Source: Foetidibacter luteolus (GTDB lineage: Bacteria; Bacteroidota; Bacteroidia; Chitinophagales; Chitinophagaceae). Taken from it: 64,000 bases of DNA. The stretch is from contig NZ_VVIP01000013.1 in assembly GCF_009650435.1 (NCBI RefSeq), forward strand, positions 72,771-136,770, given 5' to 3'. Made by a program: the position numbers and the translations under genes. A model generated the notes under the pieces. That model was not told the origin of the DNA. It worked only from the letters and a program-made list of their open reading frames with translations, and ran no database searches. This document shows, piece by piece, positions 51,418 to 60,750 of this stretch (positions are counted from its first letter, which is position 1; each line of letters starts with the position of its first letter).

Positions 51418-52659
51418 ATGCAAACAAAGAACCGTTCTTTACTCATTTTTATTTTAGGGTTGCTTACCGCCATCGGGCCATTTTCTATAGACATGTACCT
51501 GCCCGGCTTTCCTGACATAGCCAAAAGCCTGGAGACGACGGTATCGCATGTATCGCTGTCGCTGTCAAGTTTCTTTATCGGCATTTCTGCGGGGCAATTT
51601 TTGTACGGGCCCCTGCTTGACCGCTATGGCCGCAAAAAGCCGCTGCACATTGGGCTGCTGATATACCTGCTGGCTTCTGTGGGCTGCGCTTTTGCAGCAT
51701 CGGCCAACATGCTGATAGTATTAAGGCTGCTGCAGGCATTGGGCGGCTGTGTAGGCATGGTGGCTTCGAGGGCTATGGTGCGGGATTTATTCCCGGTAAA
51801 AGACAATGCCAAAATATTCTCTTTGCTTATGCTGGTGGTGGCAATTTCGCCCATTATAGCGCCTACCCTTGGCGGCTACCTGGCAGCAGTGCTGGGATGG
51901 CAATCAATTTTTGTGGTATTGTCTGTAATGGGCCTGGGCATTTTAATACTGGCCTACAAATTTTTACCGGAAAGCCGCCAGCCAGACAGCACTTACTCGC
52001 TAAAGCCTAAACCTATACTACAGAAATTCGCGGCTGTTATTAAGGAGCCGCAATTTTATACCTATGCTTTTACAGGCGCCTGTGCCAGCTCGGGCATGTA
52101 CGCTTACATTGCAGGCTCGCCATATGTGTTTATGGAGCTGTTTAAGGTAAGTGAAAAGCAGTATGGCTGGATATTCGCATTGATAGCCATGGGCCTTATT
52201 GGCGCCAGCCAGTTAAACAGTGTGCTGCTGCGTACTTTTAAAAGCGAACAGGTGATTAAAGTAGCGCTGCTTTGCCAAAGCATAACAGGGCTGGTGCTGT
52301 TTGCCGGAACATACTTTCATTTTCTGGAACTGTTCAGCACTATTTTTTTCATCTTTATTTTCCTGTGTTGCCAGGGCTTTACGTTCCCCAACTCGTCAGC
52401 ATTGTCACTTGCGCCGTTTGGGCATTTGGCAGGCAGTGCTTCAGCTTTGTTAGGCGGCATTCAAATGAGTATTGGCGCCTTTTCATCCGCCATGGTAAGT
52501 GTACTGAATAACCATACCGCTTTGCCCATGACAGGCATAATGGCCTGCTGCTCCTTAACCAGCTTTAGCATATTAATGATTGGCAGCCGCATTATTAAAT
52601 ACCGGGCCAGCATTGCTGAGGTGGAAGAACAATCGGTGGATGCGATAGGAACATCGTGA
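51418..52659 (+). CDS. Bcr/CflA-family multidrug MFS transporter
   Basis: A 413-residue inner-membrane drug:H+ antiporter with twelve predicted helices. Markers are GPFSIDMYLPGFPDIA in the first helix (characteristic of Bcr/CflA and related DHA1 transporters), motif A GQFLYGPLLDRYGRKKP between helices 2 and 3, and RLLQALGGCVGMVASRAMVRDLF. Substrates are unknown. ATG 51418 is chosen over TTG 51403. No regulator is adjacent. Confidence 0.9.
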   Translation: MQTKNRSLLIFILGLLTAIGPFSIDMYLPGFPDIAKSLETTVSHVSLSLSSFFIGISAGQFLYGPLLDRYGRKKPLHIGLLIYLLASVGCAFAASANMLIVLRLLQALGGCVGMVASRAMVRDLFPVKDNAKIFSLLMLVVAISPIIAPTLGGYLAAVLGWQSIFVVLSVMGLGILILAYKFLPESRQPDSTYSLKPKPILQKFAAVIKEPQFYTYAFTGACASSGMYAYIAGSPYVFMELFKVSEKQYGWIFALIAMGLIGASQLNSVLLRTFKSEQVIKVALLCQSITGLVLFAGTYFHFLELFSTIFFIFIFLCCQGFTFPNSSALSLAPFGHLAGSASALLGGIQMSIGAFSSAMVSVLNNHTALPMTGIMACCSLTSFSILMIGSRIIKYRASIAEVEEQSVDAIGTS

Positions 52660-52745
52660 GGAATGTACGATGTACGATGTGGGATGTGGGATGTACGATG
52701 TGGGATGTGGGATGTACGATGTGGGATGTACGATGTGGGATGCAA
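52660..52745. repeat. Tandem GGGATGTACGATGT array
   Basis: About 85 bp of near-perfect 9-10-bp units alternating GATGTACGAT and GTGGGATGTG, the cleanest array of this kind in the window. It directly follows the MFS stop codon. Confidence 0.75.
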
Positions 52746-52827
52746 CACAAACACACTCCGTACTTGTACTATGTGGCAATGCAAGGTGTACAAAAACTTA
52801 GAACAACCGAACATTGAACAAGCTGTT

Positions 52828-53247
52828 TTATTGTTGTATAAACCAAAGAACCGCCAGTTCGTAGCCCTTAAGCCCCAGCCCGCAGATGGTACCTTTTGCT
52901 TTAGCGCTTACATGAGATATTTTTCGAAAATCTTCCCTTGCATGTACATTGCTGATATGCACTTCTATAACAGGTGCAGTAATGGACGCGATAGCATCGC
53001 CAATAGCAACGGACGTATGCGTATAGCCGCCGGGGTTAATGATAATGCCATCATAATCAAAGCCGGCCCGCTGCAGTTCATTGATCAACTCGCCTTCTAC
53101 ATTGCTTTGAAAATAGGTAAAAGAAATACCAGGATATTGCTGCTGCAGTTGCTGGTAATAAGCTTCAAACGTTTGAGAGCCGTAAATGCCGGGCTCACGT
53201 GTGCCCAGCAGGTTTAAATTAGGGCCATTGATGATAGCTATTTTCAT
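52828..53247 (-). CDS. aroQ: 3-dehydroquinate dehydratase, type II
   Basis: A 139-residue shikimate-pathway enzyme removing water from 3-dehydroquinate. The type II signature is visible: NGPNLNLLGTREPGIYG with Asn10, Arg17 and catalytic Tyr22, NPGGYTHTSVA with the substrate-binding histidine, and EVHISN. Length is typical. Start at ATG 53247 (MKIAIINGP). It begins 43 bases after the LigD-polymerase stop and may be the last gene of the Ku-led transcript. Confidence 0.95.
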   Translation of the reverse strand: MKIAIINGPNLNLLGTREPGIYGSQTFEAYYQQLQQQYPGISFTYFQSNVEGELINELQRAGFDYDGIIINPGGYTHTSVAIGDAIASITAPVIEVHISNVHAREDFRKISHVSAKAKGTICGLGLKGYELAVLWFIQQ

Positions 53248-53290
53248 AGCAGCGAAAATACAAAAGCAACCAACATTCAACCGCTATAAA

Positions 53291-54244
53291 TTATGCGCCC
53301 AGGTTTTTAAGGCATTTGCGCATATCCACGCCTTTGCCAAGTACGGGTTTAAAGATATCTCCCTTTGCATCCAGCCTTTTAAAGATGGTTTGTATGGTAA
53401 ATTTTGAAGGGTGTAAACCTTTTTTCAGTTCTTTCCATTCTAAAGGGGTGGATACGGTTGCACCAGGCCTGGGCCGAAGGCTGTATGCTGAAGCAAGTGT
53501 TTGTCCCTTACGGTTTTGCAGGTAATCTACGTATAATTTATTTTTAGGTCTTTTGCTCAAGGAACGCTCCGTGGTGGTTAGGTTGGGCAATAGTTCCACA
53601 GTAAGATGTGCTACCAGTTCCGCGAATGCCCGGGCATGGTCGTAGTCGTATTTAGCGCCCAACGGCACATATACATGCATACCGGATGCCCCGGATGTTT
53701 TTAGAAAAGCTGCGGCGCCGGCTTTGTCTAAAACAGTTTTAACGGCCTTCGCCACTTCTATCACGTCGTCAAAACTGTTCTTTTCAGAAGGGTCTATATC
53801 CATGATGATGTAATCGGGGTTGTCTAAACTTTTTGTCCTGGAGTTCCATGGGTTTATTTCAATACAGCCCAGGTTGGCCATGTAGATTAACGAGGCTTTG
53901 TTGTTGCAGAGAAAATAATCTATATGCTTGTTGGCGGATTCTGAGTAAAGCTCAATGGTATCTGCCCATTCCGGTGCTTCGCCCCGCATGTCTTTCTGAA
54001 AAAAGCCTTCATCCTTAATACCGTTGGGGTTACGCTTCATGGATTGTGGCCGGTCTTTAAGGTAGGGTATAATGTAACGGTATATTTTGCTGTAATAGTC
54101 AATCACATCTCCTTTGGTAATTTTCTCTTCTTCCCAATACAGTTTTTGAAGATTGGTAAGCTGTAACTTTTTACCTTCTATTGTTACAGCCTTGTCTTCT
54201 TTTTTAGCCGCCGGCTTACCGGTTTTTTTTATTGCTTTACTCAT
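53291..54244 (-). CDS. Stand-alone LigD-type polymerase (primase-polymerase) module
   Basis: A 317-residue LigD_Prim-Pol enzyme for bacterial non-homologous end joining, adding ribonucleotides at breaks. Visible motifs are DIDP (149-152) with the two metal-binding aspartates, SGASGMHVYVPL (184-195), and a YLKDRPQSMKRNPNGI substrate segment. The N-terminal 20 residues are Lys/Ala-rich. The ligase and phosphoesterase modules usually fused to it are absent; a phosphoesterase module begins at 63295. It starts 17 bases after the Ku stop. Confidence 0.93.
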   Translation of the reverse strand: MSKAIKKTGKPAAKKEDKAVTIEGKKLQLTNLQKLYWEEEKITKGDVIDYYSKIYRYIIPYLKDRPQSMKRNPNGIKDEGFFQKDMRGEAPEWADTIELYSESANKHIDYFLCNNKASLIYMANLGCIEINPWNSRTKSLDNPDYIIMDIDPSEKNSFDDVIEVAKAVKTVLDKAGAAAFLKTSGASGMHVYVPLGAKYDYDHARAFAELVAHLTVELLPNLTTTERSLSKRPKNKLYVDYLQNRKGQTLASAYSLRPRPGATVSTPLEWKELKKGLHPSKFTIQTIFKRLDAKGDIFKPVLGKGVDMRKCLKNLGA

Positions 54245-54261
54245 ACTATTGGCAAGGTTTA

Positions 54262-55038
54262 TCAGGAAGCTTTTTTCTGTTTTTTTGACAGGCTGGCTTT
54301 TAGCTGGCTCATCAGGTCGTCTGACTGACGGTGTACAACCTTCATAACCGGCTGTTTAACTGTTTTGCCCCGAGCTTTAGCCTTTATCAACTTCATCAGC
54401 TCGGCTGTGTAATTGTCTTTGTAGGCTTTAATGTCAAAAGTGGCTGTCATATTTTCAATAAGGGATAGCGCCATTTTTATTTCGTTAGGCTTAGCGCTGG
54501 TTTTTGCAGGAAGCTTAAGATTCGAAGCGTCTCTTATTTCTTCTTCAAAACGAATGGTATTTAATATAATAGCGTTGTCTTTAGCCTTTAATATTACCAG
54601 GTGTTCCCTGTTACGCAGCACAAAATTGCCCAGGCCGGCCATTCCGGATTTTCTCAGGGCTTCCCGCAATAACGCGTAGGCGCGGGTGCCACTTTTGTCC
54701 GGTTCAAGGTAGTAAGGCGTTTCAAAATATACACTGTCTATTTCCTGCAGTTTTACAAACTGGAAAATATCTATATTTTTGGTTTTTTCCGGGCTGGCTT
54801 TGGCAAAATCTTCCTCACCCAGTATTACATACTTGCCGTTTAAATCGTACGCTTTTACAATGTTGGCCCAGGCCACTTCTTTACCGGTACTCTCATTAAC
54901 CCGCTTGAACTTAATGTGCGAATGGTCTTTCTTATCAAGCATATCCAGGTTAAGTTCGCTTGCCTCAACGGCACTGTACAATTTTACGGGAATATTAACC
55001 AGGCCAAAACAGATGGAGCCCGTCCAGATAGAGCGCAT
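54262..55038 (-). CDS. ku: Ku DNA end-binding protein
   Basis: A 258-residue bacterial Ku (Ku core, no vWA domain), forming a homodimeric ring on DNA ends and recruiting LigD. The start MRSIWTGSICFGLVNIPVKLYSAVE is the family hallmark, followed by YFETPYYLEPDKSGTRAYALLREAL and a C-terminal Lys-rich tail. It is first in a minus-strand operon with the LigD polymerase and perhaps aroQ. Confidence 0.95.
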   Translation of the reverse strand: MRSIWTGSICFGLVNIPVKLYSAVEASELNLDMLDKKDHSHIKFKRVNESTGKEVAWANIVKAYDLNGKYVILGEEDFAKASPEKTKNIDIFQFVKLQEIDSVYFETPYYLEPDKSGTRAYALLREALRKSGMAGLGNFVLRNREHLVILKAKDNAIILNTIRFEEEIRDASNLKLPAKTSAKPNEIKMALSLIENMTATFDIKAYKDNYTAELMKLIKAKARGKTVKQPVMKVVHRQSDDLMSQLKASLSKKQKKAS

Positions 55039-55084
55039 AGCTGAATAATTTATTTTGAACTGGTTTCAAAAGGCTTGCCAGATA

Positions 55085-55160
55085 TGACAAGTACGAAAAT
55101 TGAAGTACGAAGTACTTGTAATATGTAAGATGTAGGATGTACGGTGTACGATGATATAAA
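55085..55160. repeat. GTACGAAGTAC / GTAAGATGTAGGATGTACGG low-complexity repeat
   Basis: Contains AAGTACGAAAATTGAAGTACG, then degenerate GATGTAGGATGTACGGTGTAC units. Lies upstream of the Ku start. Confidence 0.55.
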
Positions 55161-55317
55161 AATAAAACAAGCTGCCCCGCCATTTCCACTCACCGCTTGC
55201 GAAAGATGCGGGGAGGGTTAAATAATCCCGCCATTGCGCTCTCCTTTTCTAAAGCGGCTTCAATTAATGGTATTAGATTTGCGTATGTTACAACATACAA
55301 TCCAGAAAAATACATTT

Positions 55318-55815
55318 ATGAAAAAGATGCAATTATTACCTGCTGCCCTTTTAATGATGGTTGTTATCGCTATCAGTTCCTGTACCTCTCAAAGTAAAGT
55401 TGCCGGCCCATTGGGTACATCCGGCGATTTAAAGGGTACCTGGACATTAAATGATGTGGCTATTGATGGCGCCGACAAATCCAAAGTGAAAATAACCGTA
55501 TTTGATGACGCCCTGCTATCCTGCTTTATCGGCAGCCAGTGGACGCTTATTCAAAATGGCAATGGCAGTTACACTATCCAGTCTTCTGAGCCTAACTGCA
55601 ATGCTGGCGAACGTAAAATTTACTGGAGCCTGCAAACCATTAACAACGTTCGTTACTTCCAGTTTAAAAAGCTGTTTGAAGGAGAAAAACCGAAATCTGT
55701 TACAGACGGCTTCAGGCTGGAGTTAAAAGCGCTTAGCGCCAACGCCATGACGCTGCAATCTGCAGCTAACCTGGATGGGAAAACAATTTACCTTAACTAC
55801 CAGTTTAGCAAATAA
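55318..55815 (+). CDS. Lipocalin-like lipoprotein
   Basis: A 165-residue lipoprotein. The lipobox cysteine is residue 22 (AISSC). The mature part starts GDLKGTWTLNDVAIDG and includes CFIGSQWTLIQNGNGSYTI, fitting the lipocalin-like family common in Bacteroidota. Such proteins are thought to bind small ligands at the outer membrane. Start at ATG 55318, just before the basic and hydrophobic signal; earlier in-frame starts cross a likely promoter (TAGATTTG at 55274-55281). Confidence 0.8.
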   Translation: MKKMQLLPAALLMMVVIAISSCTSQSKVAGPLGTSGDLKGTWTLNDVAIDGADKSKVKITVFDDALLSCFIGSQWTLIQNGNGSYTIQSSEPNCNAGERKIYWSLQTINNVRYFQFKKLFEGEKPKSVTDGFRLELKALSANAMTLQSAANLDGKTIYLNYQFSK

Positions 55816-55856
55816 GCATTTTGTAACCTGTTTAACAATATTATCTATAAATAAGG

Positions 55857-55884
55857 CCGCCCTGCAACCACAGGGCGGTTTTAT
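55857..55884 (+). terminator. Rho-independent terminator after the lipocalin-like gene
   Basis: CCGCCCTG-CAACCA-CAGGGCGG followed by TTTTATTTAT, about 40 bases past the stop. Confidence 0.85.
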
Positions 55885-55931
55885 TTATGTAAAAGTGTTT
55901 TGTTTATACACAATGCCTTAAACTTGCTACC

Positions 55932-56648
55932 ATGAAATTTTTATTCAGCGCATCATTATCCTGTATAATAAGTTTAGTTAGCCTGGCCCAGCGTACCAAT
56001 GTACAAGGAGTTTTAAAAGACAGTGCAAGTTTTAACCCCATCAGTTTTGCCAACATTACCAATATAACTACCGGTAAAACGGTTATTACCAACCCACAGG
56101 GGCTGTTTAGCATAGAGGTAAAAGAATACGACATACTGTCCTTTTCTTATGTGGGATACCATTTTGATACCATTCATTACACCGGGGAATATCTTACACG
56201 GCAACCGCTGGTGCTAACTTTAAGCCCGCTGGTTAACACGCTGGATGCGGTTACCGTAACTACAAAAGGCTACAGCCGGTACCAGATTGACAGTATTGAA
56301 CGCCGCAAAGAGTTTCTGGCTGCCGTAGGCTCTAATAAAATGCCGGCGGTAAGCGGCGCCAATTCTGGCGCGGGCATTGGCCTTAACCTTGACCGGTTTA
56401 AGAAAAAGGAAAAGAATAAGCGGCAGGCGTTTATCTTTTTTGACGAAAACGAACAGGAGCAATATATTAATTACCGCTTTTCCAACACGATTGTAAACAG
56501 GTACACCGGTTTACAGGGCGATTCTTTGCAATTATTTATGCAGAATTACCGGCCTGATTTTACCTGGCTGCGCCAAAATACTACGGAGGAAGATGTGAAA
56601 TATTACATTAATGACAGGCTAAAGTCTTTTTTTAAAAGAGAGGATTAG
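55932..56648 (+). CDS. Secreted protein with a carboxypeptidase-regulatory-like domain
   Basis: A 238-residue protein with a signal peptide (1-19, ending SLAQ). Residues about 22-110 form a CarboxypepD_reg-like beta sandwich (NVQGVLKDSASFNPISFANI, SIEVKEYDILSFSYVGY), as at the start of SusC proteins, but no barrel follows. The C-terminal 110 residues are helical and basic with an acidic patch, of unknown function. Similar short proteins with this domain are common in Bacteroidota. Confidence 0.8.
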   Translation: MKFLFSASLSCIISLVSLAQRTNVQGVLKDSASFNPISFANITNITTGKTVITNPQGLFSIEVKEYDILSFSYVGYHFDTIHYTGEYLTRQPLVLTLSPLVNTLDAVTVTTKGYSRYQIDSIERRKEFLAAVGSNKMPAVSGANSGAGIGLNLDRFKKKEKNKRQAFIFFDENEQEQYINYRFSNTIVNRYTGLQGDSLQLFMQNYRPDFTWLRQNTTEEDVKYYINDRLKSFFKRED

Positions 56649-57000
56649 TTTGCCCAAAACGAGCATTGCGCATTTCCTTACTAACATTAAACCTGCCTGT
56701 AAATCGCGATAGGTGTCGCCTTTGGGTGAGGGATTGTAGCGGTTACACCGCTGAGGCCTTCGCAGCCCGGGGTTGTGGCGGAGTAATAGCACAACCGAGA
56801 AAAGCAACCAAATGTTGCTTTGACGAAGGTTGCGAACGCAGTTCTGCCCGACCCAAGATACGAGGGGCACCCCCTGTCATATCTTTTCTTCAGCCGTAAG
56901 ATGTGGCTTTACACCAATTCATGGCTTTTTATTTACAACTTGTACATTGTTGTGATTTTGCCAGCCTGCATGATTTTTTATTTCGTACAAAATAAAAATT
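56649..57000. repeat. Spacer with an expanded GGGTGCCCC...CCCTCACCC repeat
   Basis: 56724-56875 is a copy of the dispersed repeat (GGGTGAGGGATTGTAGCGG at one end, GGGGCACCCCCT at the other), but longer than the others by about 45 bp. The extra sequence near 56795-56850 contains the hairpin AAAGCAAC-CAAAT-GTTGCTTT and lies where other copies have the AGCGGAAAG segment. No gene is seen. Confidence 0.65.
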
Positions 57001-57594
57001 ATGAAAAAGATAGTTCCGTTTATGCTGGCATGTGCCTGGCTGGCGGCGTGCAGCGACAAAGATGTTAACCAGCCCAAACCTTCAAAACCCGGCCAGCCGG
57101 AAATGCTTTACACCGATTTGAAGGATAAAGAAGTAAAGAAAAATGGGGCGGTATTTATTGACGTTGACCAGGATGGCCTGAAAGACCTTTTCTTTAACAC
57201 CATGCTGGTGGGCGATGCCCTTAACAAGCTGGATAAACTACAGTTTTTTGTACTATCCCTGGAAAACCGCCACCTGCTTAGCAGCCTGGATGACAGGACG
57301 CCGGTGTATAAAAAAGGGGACGCTATTTCTCTTGCTAACAACAATGGCTATTACTGGAACCATGTGTTGCAACTGGTGCTTGCTCAAAAAAACACGGGTA
57401 TTGCCGGGCCACCCTACTGGATTGGCGACTGGAAGAATGCTTCACACAAATTTATTGCATTACAGGTAGATAGGGGCGGAAAGCGTTATGGCGGCTGGAT
57501 AGAAATTTCTTTTGACACAGCAAACGAAAAAATTATACTGTACCGTTGCGCCATTAGCAAAGATGCCGGTAAAAATGTGGTGGCAGGCCAGTAG
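57001..57594 (+). CDS. Lipoprotein of unknown function with a DxDxDG loop
   Basis: A 197-residue lipoprotein: the signal ends in Cys17 (LAAC). The only recognisable local motif is VFIDVDQDGLKDLFF, an FG-GAP/EF-hand-like calcium loop, as in integrin-type repeats. The rest (GPPYWIGDWKNASHKFIALQV, RYGGWIEISFD) reads as beta-rich. I cannot assign a family or role. Monocistronic. Confidence 0.75.
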   Translation: MKKIVPFMLACAWLAACSDKDVNQPKPSKPGQPEMLYTDLKDKEVKKNGAVFIDVDQDGLKDLFFNTMLVGDALNKLDKLQFFVLSLENRHLLSSLDDRTPVYKKGDAISLANNNGYYWNHVLQLVLAQKNTGIAGPPYWIGDWKNASHKFIALQVDRGGKRYGGWIEISFDTANEKIILYRCAISKDAGKNVVAGQ

Positions 57595-57608
57595 TTAAGT
57601 TTTGCTCT

Positions 57609-58859
57609 CTAAGCTTTTTGTAATGTTATTACTGTAATCTCGGGAAAAATGCCCACCCGGCCGGGAAAGCCTATGTAACCAAAGCCACGGTTTACATAAA
57701 TGCATTGATCGTTTTTATGGTACGTGCCCGCCCACTGGTTATATACGTATTGGGCGGGGCTCCATCTAAAGCCTGGTATCTCTACCCCAAACTGGGTGCC
57801 ATGTGTATGGCCGGATAAGGTAAGGTGTATATGGCCGGGATGCTCGAGTACCTGTGCTTCCCAATGGGTGGGGTCGTGGCTCAGCAACAGCTTAAAGTTA
57901 TTGTCGGGCACGCCCTGCATGGCCTTATTAAGGTCGCCGTATTGTGTAAATTTTTTCCCCCAGTTTTCAACGCCAACCAGCGAAATAGATTCGTTACCAC
58001 GGGTGAGTAGCAGGTTTTCGTTAAGCATGAGCTTAAAACCAAGCTCACCGTGAATTTCCTTTAGCCTTTTCAGGTTGGCAGCCTTAGCTTCGGCGCTGGG
58101 CCACTCGCTGTAATCGCCGTAATCGTGGTTGCCCAATATAGAAAATTTGCCCATGGGGGCTTTCAGGCGGGAGAAAATATCCACCCAACCTTCCATTTCG
58201 TCAGAGCTGTTGTTTACCAGGTCGCCGGTAAAAAAAATAATATCGCTGTTTTGTTTATTGGCTAGCTCGATGCCTTTTAATACCGCATGGTGGCTGTCAA
58301 AGCTCCCTACATGAATATCCGAAAGCTGTGTAATGGTAAGGCCGTTAAATGCGTCGGGCAAATCTTTAAACGGCAGGGTAATGCGGTGCACGGTAAAATC
58401 GTACTTGCCTTTAATCATGCCGTAAATGGTGCCGGCAAAAGGTATGGCGCCTACCCCCAAAGCCAGCCGGCTTATAAATTTGCGGCGGCTATCAAATACA
58501 GGTTTGTCGCCAGCTTCCTTTTTGTTAAAAAGGCGGCTTATACCGGTTACTGCTGCTTTTATTAAACGCCAGGCATCTTCGGCCAGCAAAAAAGGCAGTA
58601 TAAAAACCTTGGGCGCCAGGCTCAGCACCATAAGCCCTATTATCCAGCCTATTACATGGCGGGGCGTACTTCTTATAGAGTCGGTAAATATAAACCACAG
58701 CAGTATGGCGGCAAGTAAAATATCAAACAGCCAATACAGCCACAGCAGGCGTTTGCGCCAGGGGTCTTTCATACCCCTCAACGCCGTTTTTACAGCCTGA
58801 AAAACATAAATGTCTGCAATTATCCAAAGCGTAGTAATAATCAGGAACCGGTTTCCCAT
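57609..58859 (-). CDS. Membrane-anchored calcineurin-like metallophosphoesterase
   Basis: A 416-residue protein with about four N-terminal transmembrane segments (about 1-22, 35-60, 65-90, 128-150), then a metallophosphoesterase domain. Its metal ligands appear in QLSDIHVGSF, TGDLVNNS, GNHDYGDY, LSHDPTHW and SGHTHGTQFG. It is related to YaeI/YkuE-type proteins, several of which act on cell-envelope phospholipid or lipid derivatives; the substrate here is unknown. It is convergent with the unknown lipoprotein gene, 14 bases apart. Confidence 0.88.
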   Translation of the reverse strand: MGNRFLIITTLWIIADIYVFQAVKTALRGMKDPWRKRLLWLYWLFDILLAAILLWFIFTDSIRSTPRHVIGWIIGLMVLSLAPKVFILPFLLAEDAWRLIKAAVTGISRLFNKKEAGDKPVFDSRRKFISRLALGVGAIPFAGTIYGMIKGKYDFTVHRITLPFKDLPDAFNGLTITQLSDIHVGSFDSHHAVLKGIELANKQNSDIIFFTGDLVNNSSDEMEGWVDIFSRLKAPMGKFSILGNHDYGDYSEWPSAEAKAANLKRLKEIHGELGFKLMLNENLLLTRGNESISLVGVENWGKKFTQYGDLNKAMQGVPDNNFKLLLSHDPTHWEAQVLEHPGHIHLTLSGHTHGTQFGVEIPGFRWSPAQYVYNQWAGTYHKNDQCIYVNRGFGYIGFPGRVGIFPEITVITLQKA

Positions 58860-59231
58860 ACCAATGAAAATACAGATTTAAAGATTAGCAAATGCAACTG
58901 GCACAAATCTTAACAGTTGGCAAGCAGTAAATGTTTACATCGCCTCATAAGGGCAAGTGGGTAGTGGCAGTAGAAGGGCACATACACCATACATCGTACA
59001 CCTTAAATCGTACACCTTACATCGTACATCTTACATTGTACACCTTACATCGTACATCTTACATATTTTAGTACTTCGTACTTGCTTTTGGGGGTGCCCC
59101 CAAGCTATCGCAAGGGGTCGGGCTTTCCGCTCATACTCCGGCACATAACCCTGGCTGCGAGGGCTTCACCGGGGTAACCGCTTCAATCCCTCACCCGGTG
59201 GTGACGCCTGCTGCGTTGCGTACAACAAGGC
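58860..59231. repeat. TACATCGTACACC array followed by the GGGTGCCCC...CCCTCACCC repeat
   Basis: 58981-59085 contains ACACCATACATCGTACACCT and about nine degenerate TACATCGTACATCTTACA units, ending AGTACTTCGTACTTGC. It then runs into the dispersed repeat at 59090-59197 (GGGGGTGCCCCCAAGCTATC ... CGCTTCAATCCCTCACCC). This is the mirror image of the junction at 50968-51100. Confidence 0.75.
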
Positions 59232-60431
59232 TCAATTTGCAAATGCTTCATCAATACTTTTTAGCAGCAAGTCGCATGCTTGCAACAGTTGTTCTTCAGA
59301 AATAACCAACGGCGGGGCAACCCGCAGGCAATGCGGCGCAAACAAAAACCAGTCAGTTATCAGGCCATTGGCAATACAGCGCTGTACTACGCGTTGATTC
59401 TCTTCAAAGCTTTCAAAACCAACCGCCGCCCACAAGCCGGCCGTACGTATAAAACTGGTATGCTGGTGTTTAAGCTTTTCCCGCATTATCTGCTCTTTGC
59501 GCCTCACATCGTCTATACAACCGCTTTCCAAAAGTACTTCCAGCGCTGCCATGCCCGCGGCGCAGGAAACCGGGTGCCCGCCAAAAGTAGTAATGTGGCC
59601 CAGCACCGGGTCATGGGTAAGCTGGTTCATTAAATGGCTATCAGCAATAAAAGCGCCCAGGGGCATGCCGCCACCCAGGGCTTTGCCCAGCAGCAGTATA
59701 TCCGGCACTATATCAAACTGCTCAAAAGCCCAAAGGCTGCCGGTGCGGCCAAAGCCGGCCTGTATTTCATCCAGCACCAGCAGGCTGCCTGTAGCGCTGC
59801 ACTTTTTTCTCAGGGCCTGCAGCCATGTTTTTCCAGGCGCATTTACACCGCTTTCTGCCTGAACAGTTTCGGCTATTACACAGGCGGTTTTACTATCTAT
59901 CGCATCCAGGGCATCCTGGCTGTCGTAGTCAAAATGATAAACTTCCGGCAGCAGCGGCCTGAAAGCATTGCGCCAGTATTCGCCGCCCATTACACTAAGG
60001 GCCCCCTGTGTGCTGCCATGGTAGCTGTTATTAAAAGCAATGATTTTAGGCCGGCCGGTAACCCGTTTGGCCAGCTTCATGGCGCCTTCTGTAGCTTCTG
60101 TGCCGCTGTTGGTAAAGTAAACGGAGTTGAGGCTTTCCGGCAGCAACGATGCCAGTTGCCGGGCGTACTGCACCTGCGGGTGTTCAATAAACTCACCATA
60201 AACAATCAGGTGCATATAAGCGGCGGCCTGTTCCTGCACTGCTTTTACCACTTTAGGGTGGCTGTGGCCAATATTGCAAACGCTAAAACCAGATATAAGG
60301 TCTATATATGCTTTGCCGTTAATATCGTATTGGTAGATGCCCTCTGCCCGTAAAATCTCAAGACCGATGGGCGATGGTGAAGTTTGACCTACATGATTGA
60401 AAAACAACTGCCTGTTAGAAAGATGTTGCAT
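59232..60431 (-). CDS. Class III pyridoxal-phosphate aminotransferase
   Basis: A 399-residue fold-type I PLP enzyme of the acetylornithine/ornithine aminotransferase family. Visible are SGTEATEGAMKLAKR (cofactor phosphate cup), FNNSYHGSTQGALS, VLDEIQAGFGRTGSLWAFEQ and the PLP lysine in LLLGKALGGGMPLGAFIA. It transfers amino groups from basic or omega-amino substrates to 2-oxoglutarate. No arginine or lysine pathway genes are adjacent, so the substrate is undecided. Confidence 0.88.
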   Translation of the reverse strand: MQHLSNRQLFFNHVGQTSPSPIGLEILRAEGIYQYDINGKAYIDLISGFSVCNIGHSHPKVVKAVQEQAAAYMHLIVYGEFIEHPQVQYARQLASLLPESLNSVYFTNSGTEATEGAMKLAKRVTGRPKIIAFNNSYHGSTQGALSVMGGEYWRNAFRPLLPEVYHFDYDSQDALDAIDSKTACVIAETVQAESGVNAPGKTWLQALRKKCSATGSLLVLDEIQAGFGRTGSLWAFEQFDIVPDILLLGKALGGGMPLGAFIADSHLMNQLTHDPVLGHITTFGGHPVSCAAGMAALEVLLESGCIDDVRRKEQIMREKLKHQHTSFIRTAGLWAAVGFESFEENQRVVQRCIANGLITDWFLFAPHCLRVAPPLVISEEQLLQACDLLLKSIDEAFAN

Positions 60432-60750
60432 CTTTTTATGTTTCTTCCGTTCAAAAGACTGAAATTTGAATAGCCCACCCGAAAAGGGAAATCAACAGTT
60501 TTTTTAGCAATAAGCAAAACGGAAAAATGTATCATCCCGGTAAAGTTGCCCATAACCATACGTTACACATGGCTGCGGGGTGCTGGTTAGGTTGCTGCTG
60601 CGCAATGTGATGCAGTACAAGAGTGCGACGCAACAACAGCCCAATAGCAGTATCGTGAGCCGGGATCATACATTTCCTTCATTTTGCTTACTGCGGCCAT
60701 TTTTCTTTAATATCGGATGGCTTTTACAAAACAGCAAAAATCTAACTTTT
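60432..60750. repeat. Divergent spacer with a GTGCGACGCAA repeat copy
   Basis: 60612-60672 carries GTACAAGAGTGCGACGCAAC, then AGCCCAATAGCAGTATCGTG and GCCGGGATCATAC, a degenerate copy. The rest must hold the promoters of the aminotransferase and carbonic-anhydrase genes, but no full consensus is clear. Confidence 0.55.
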
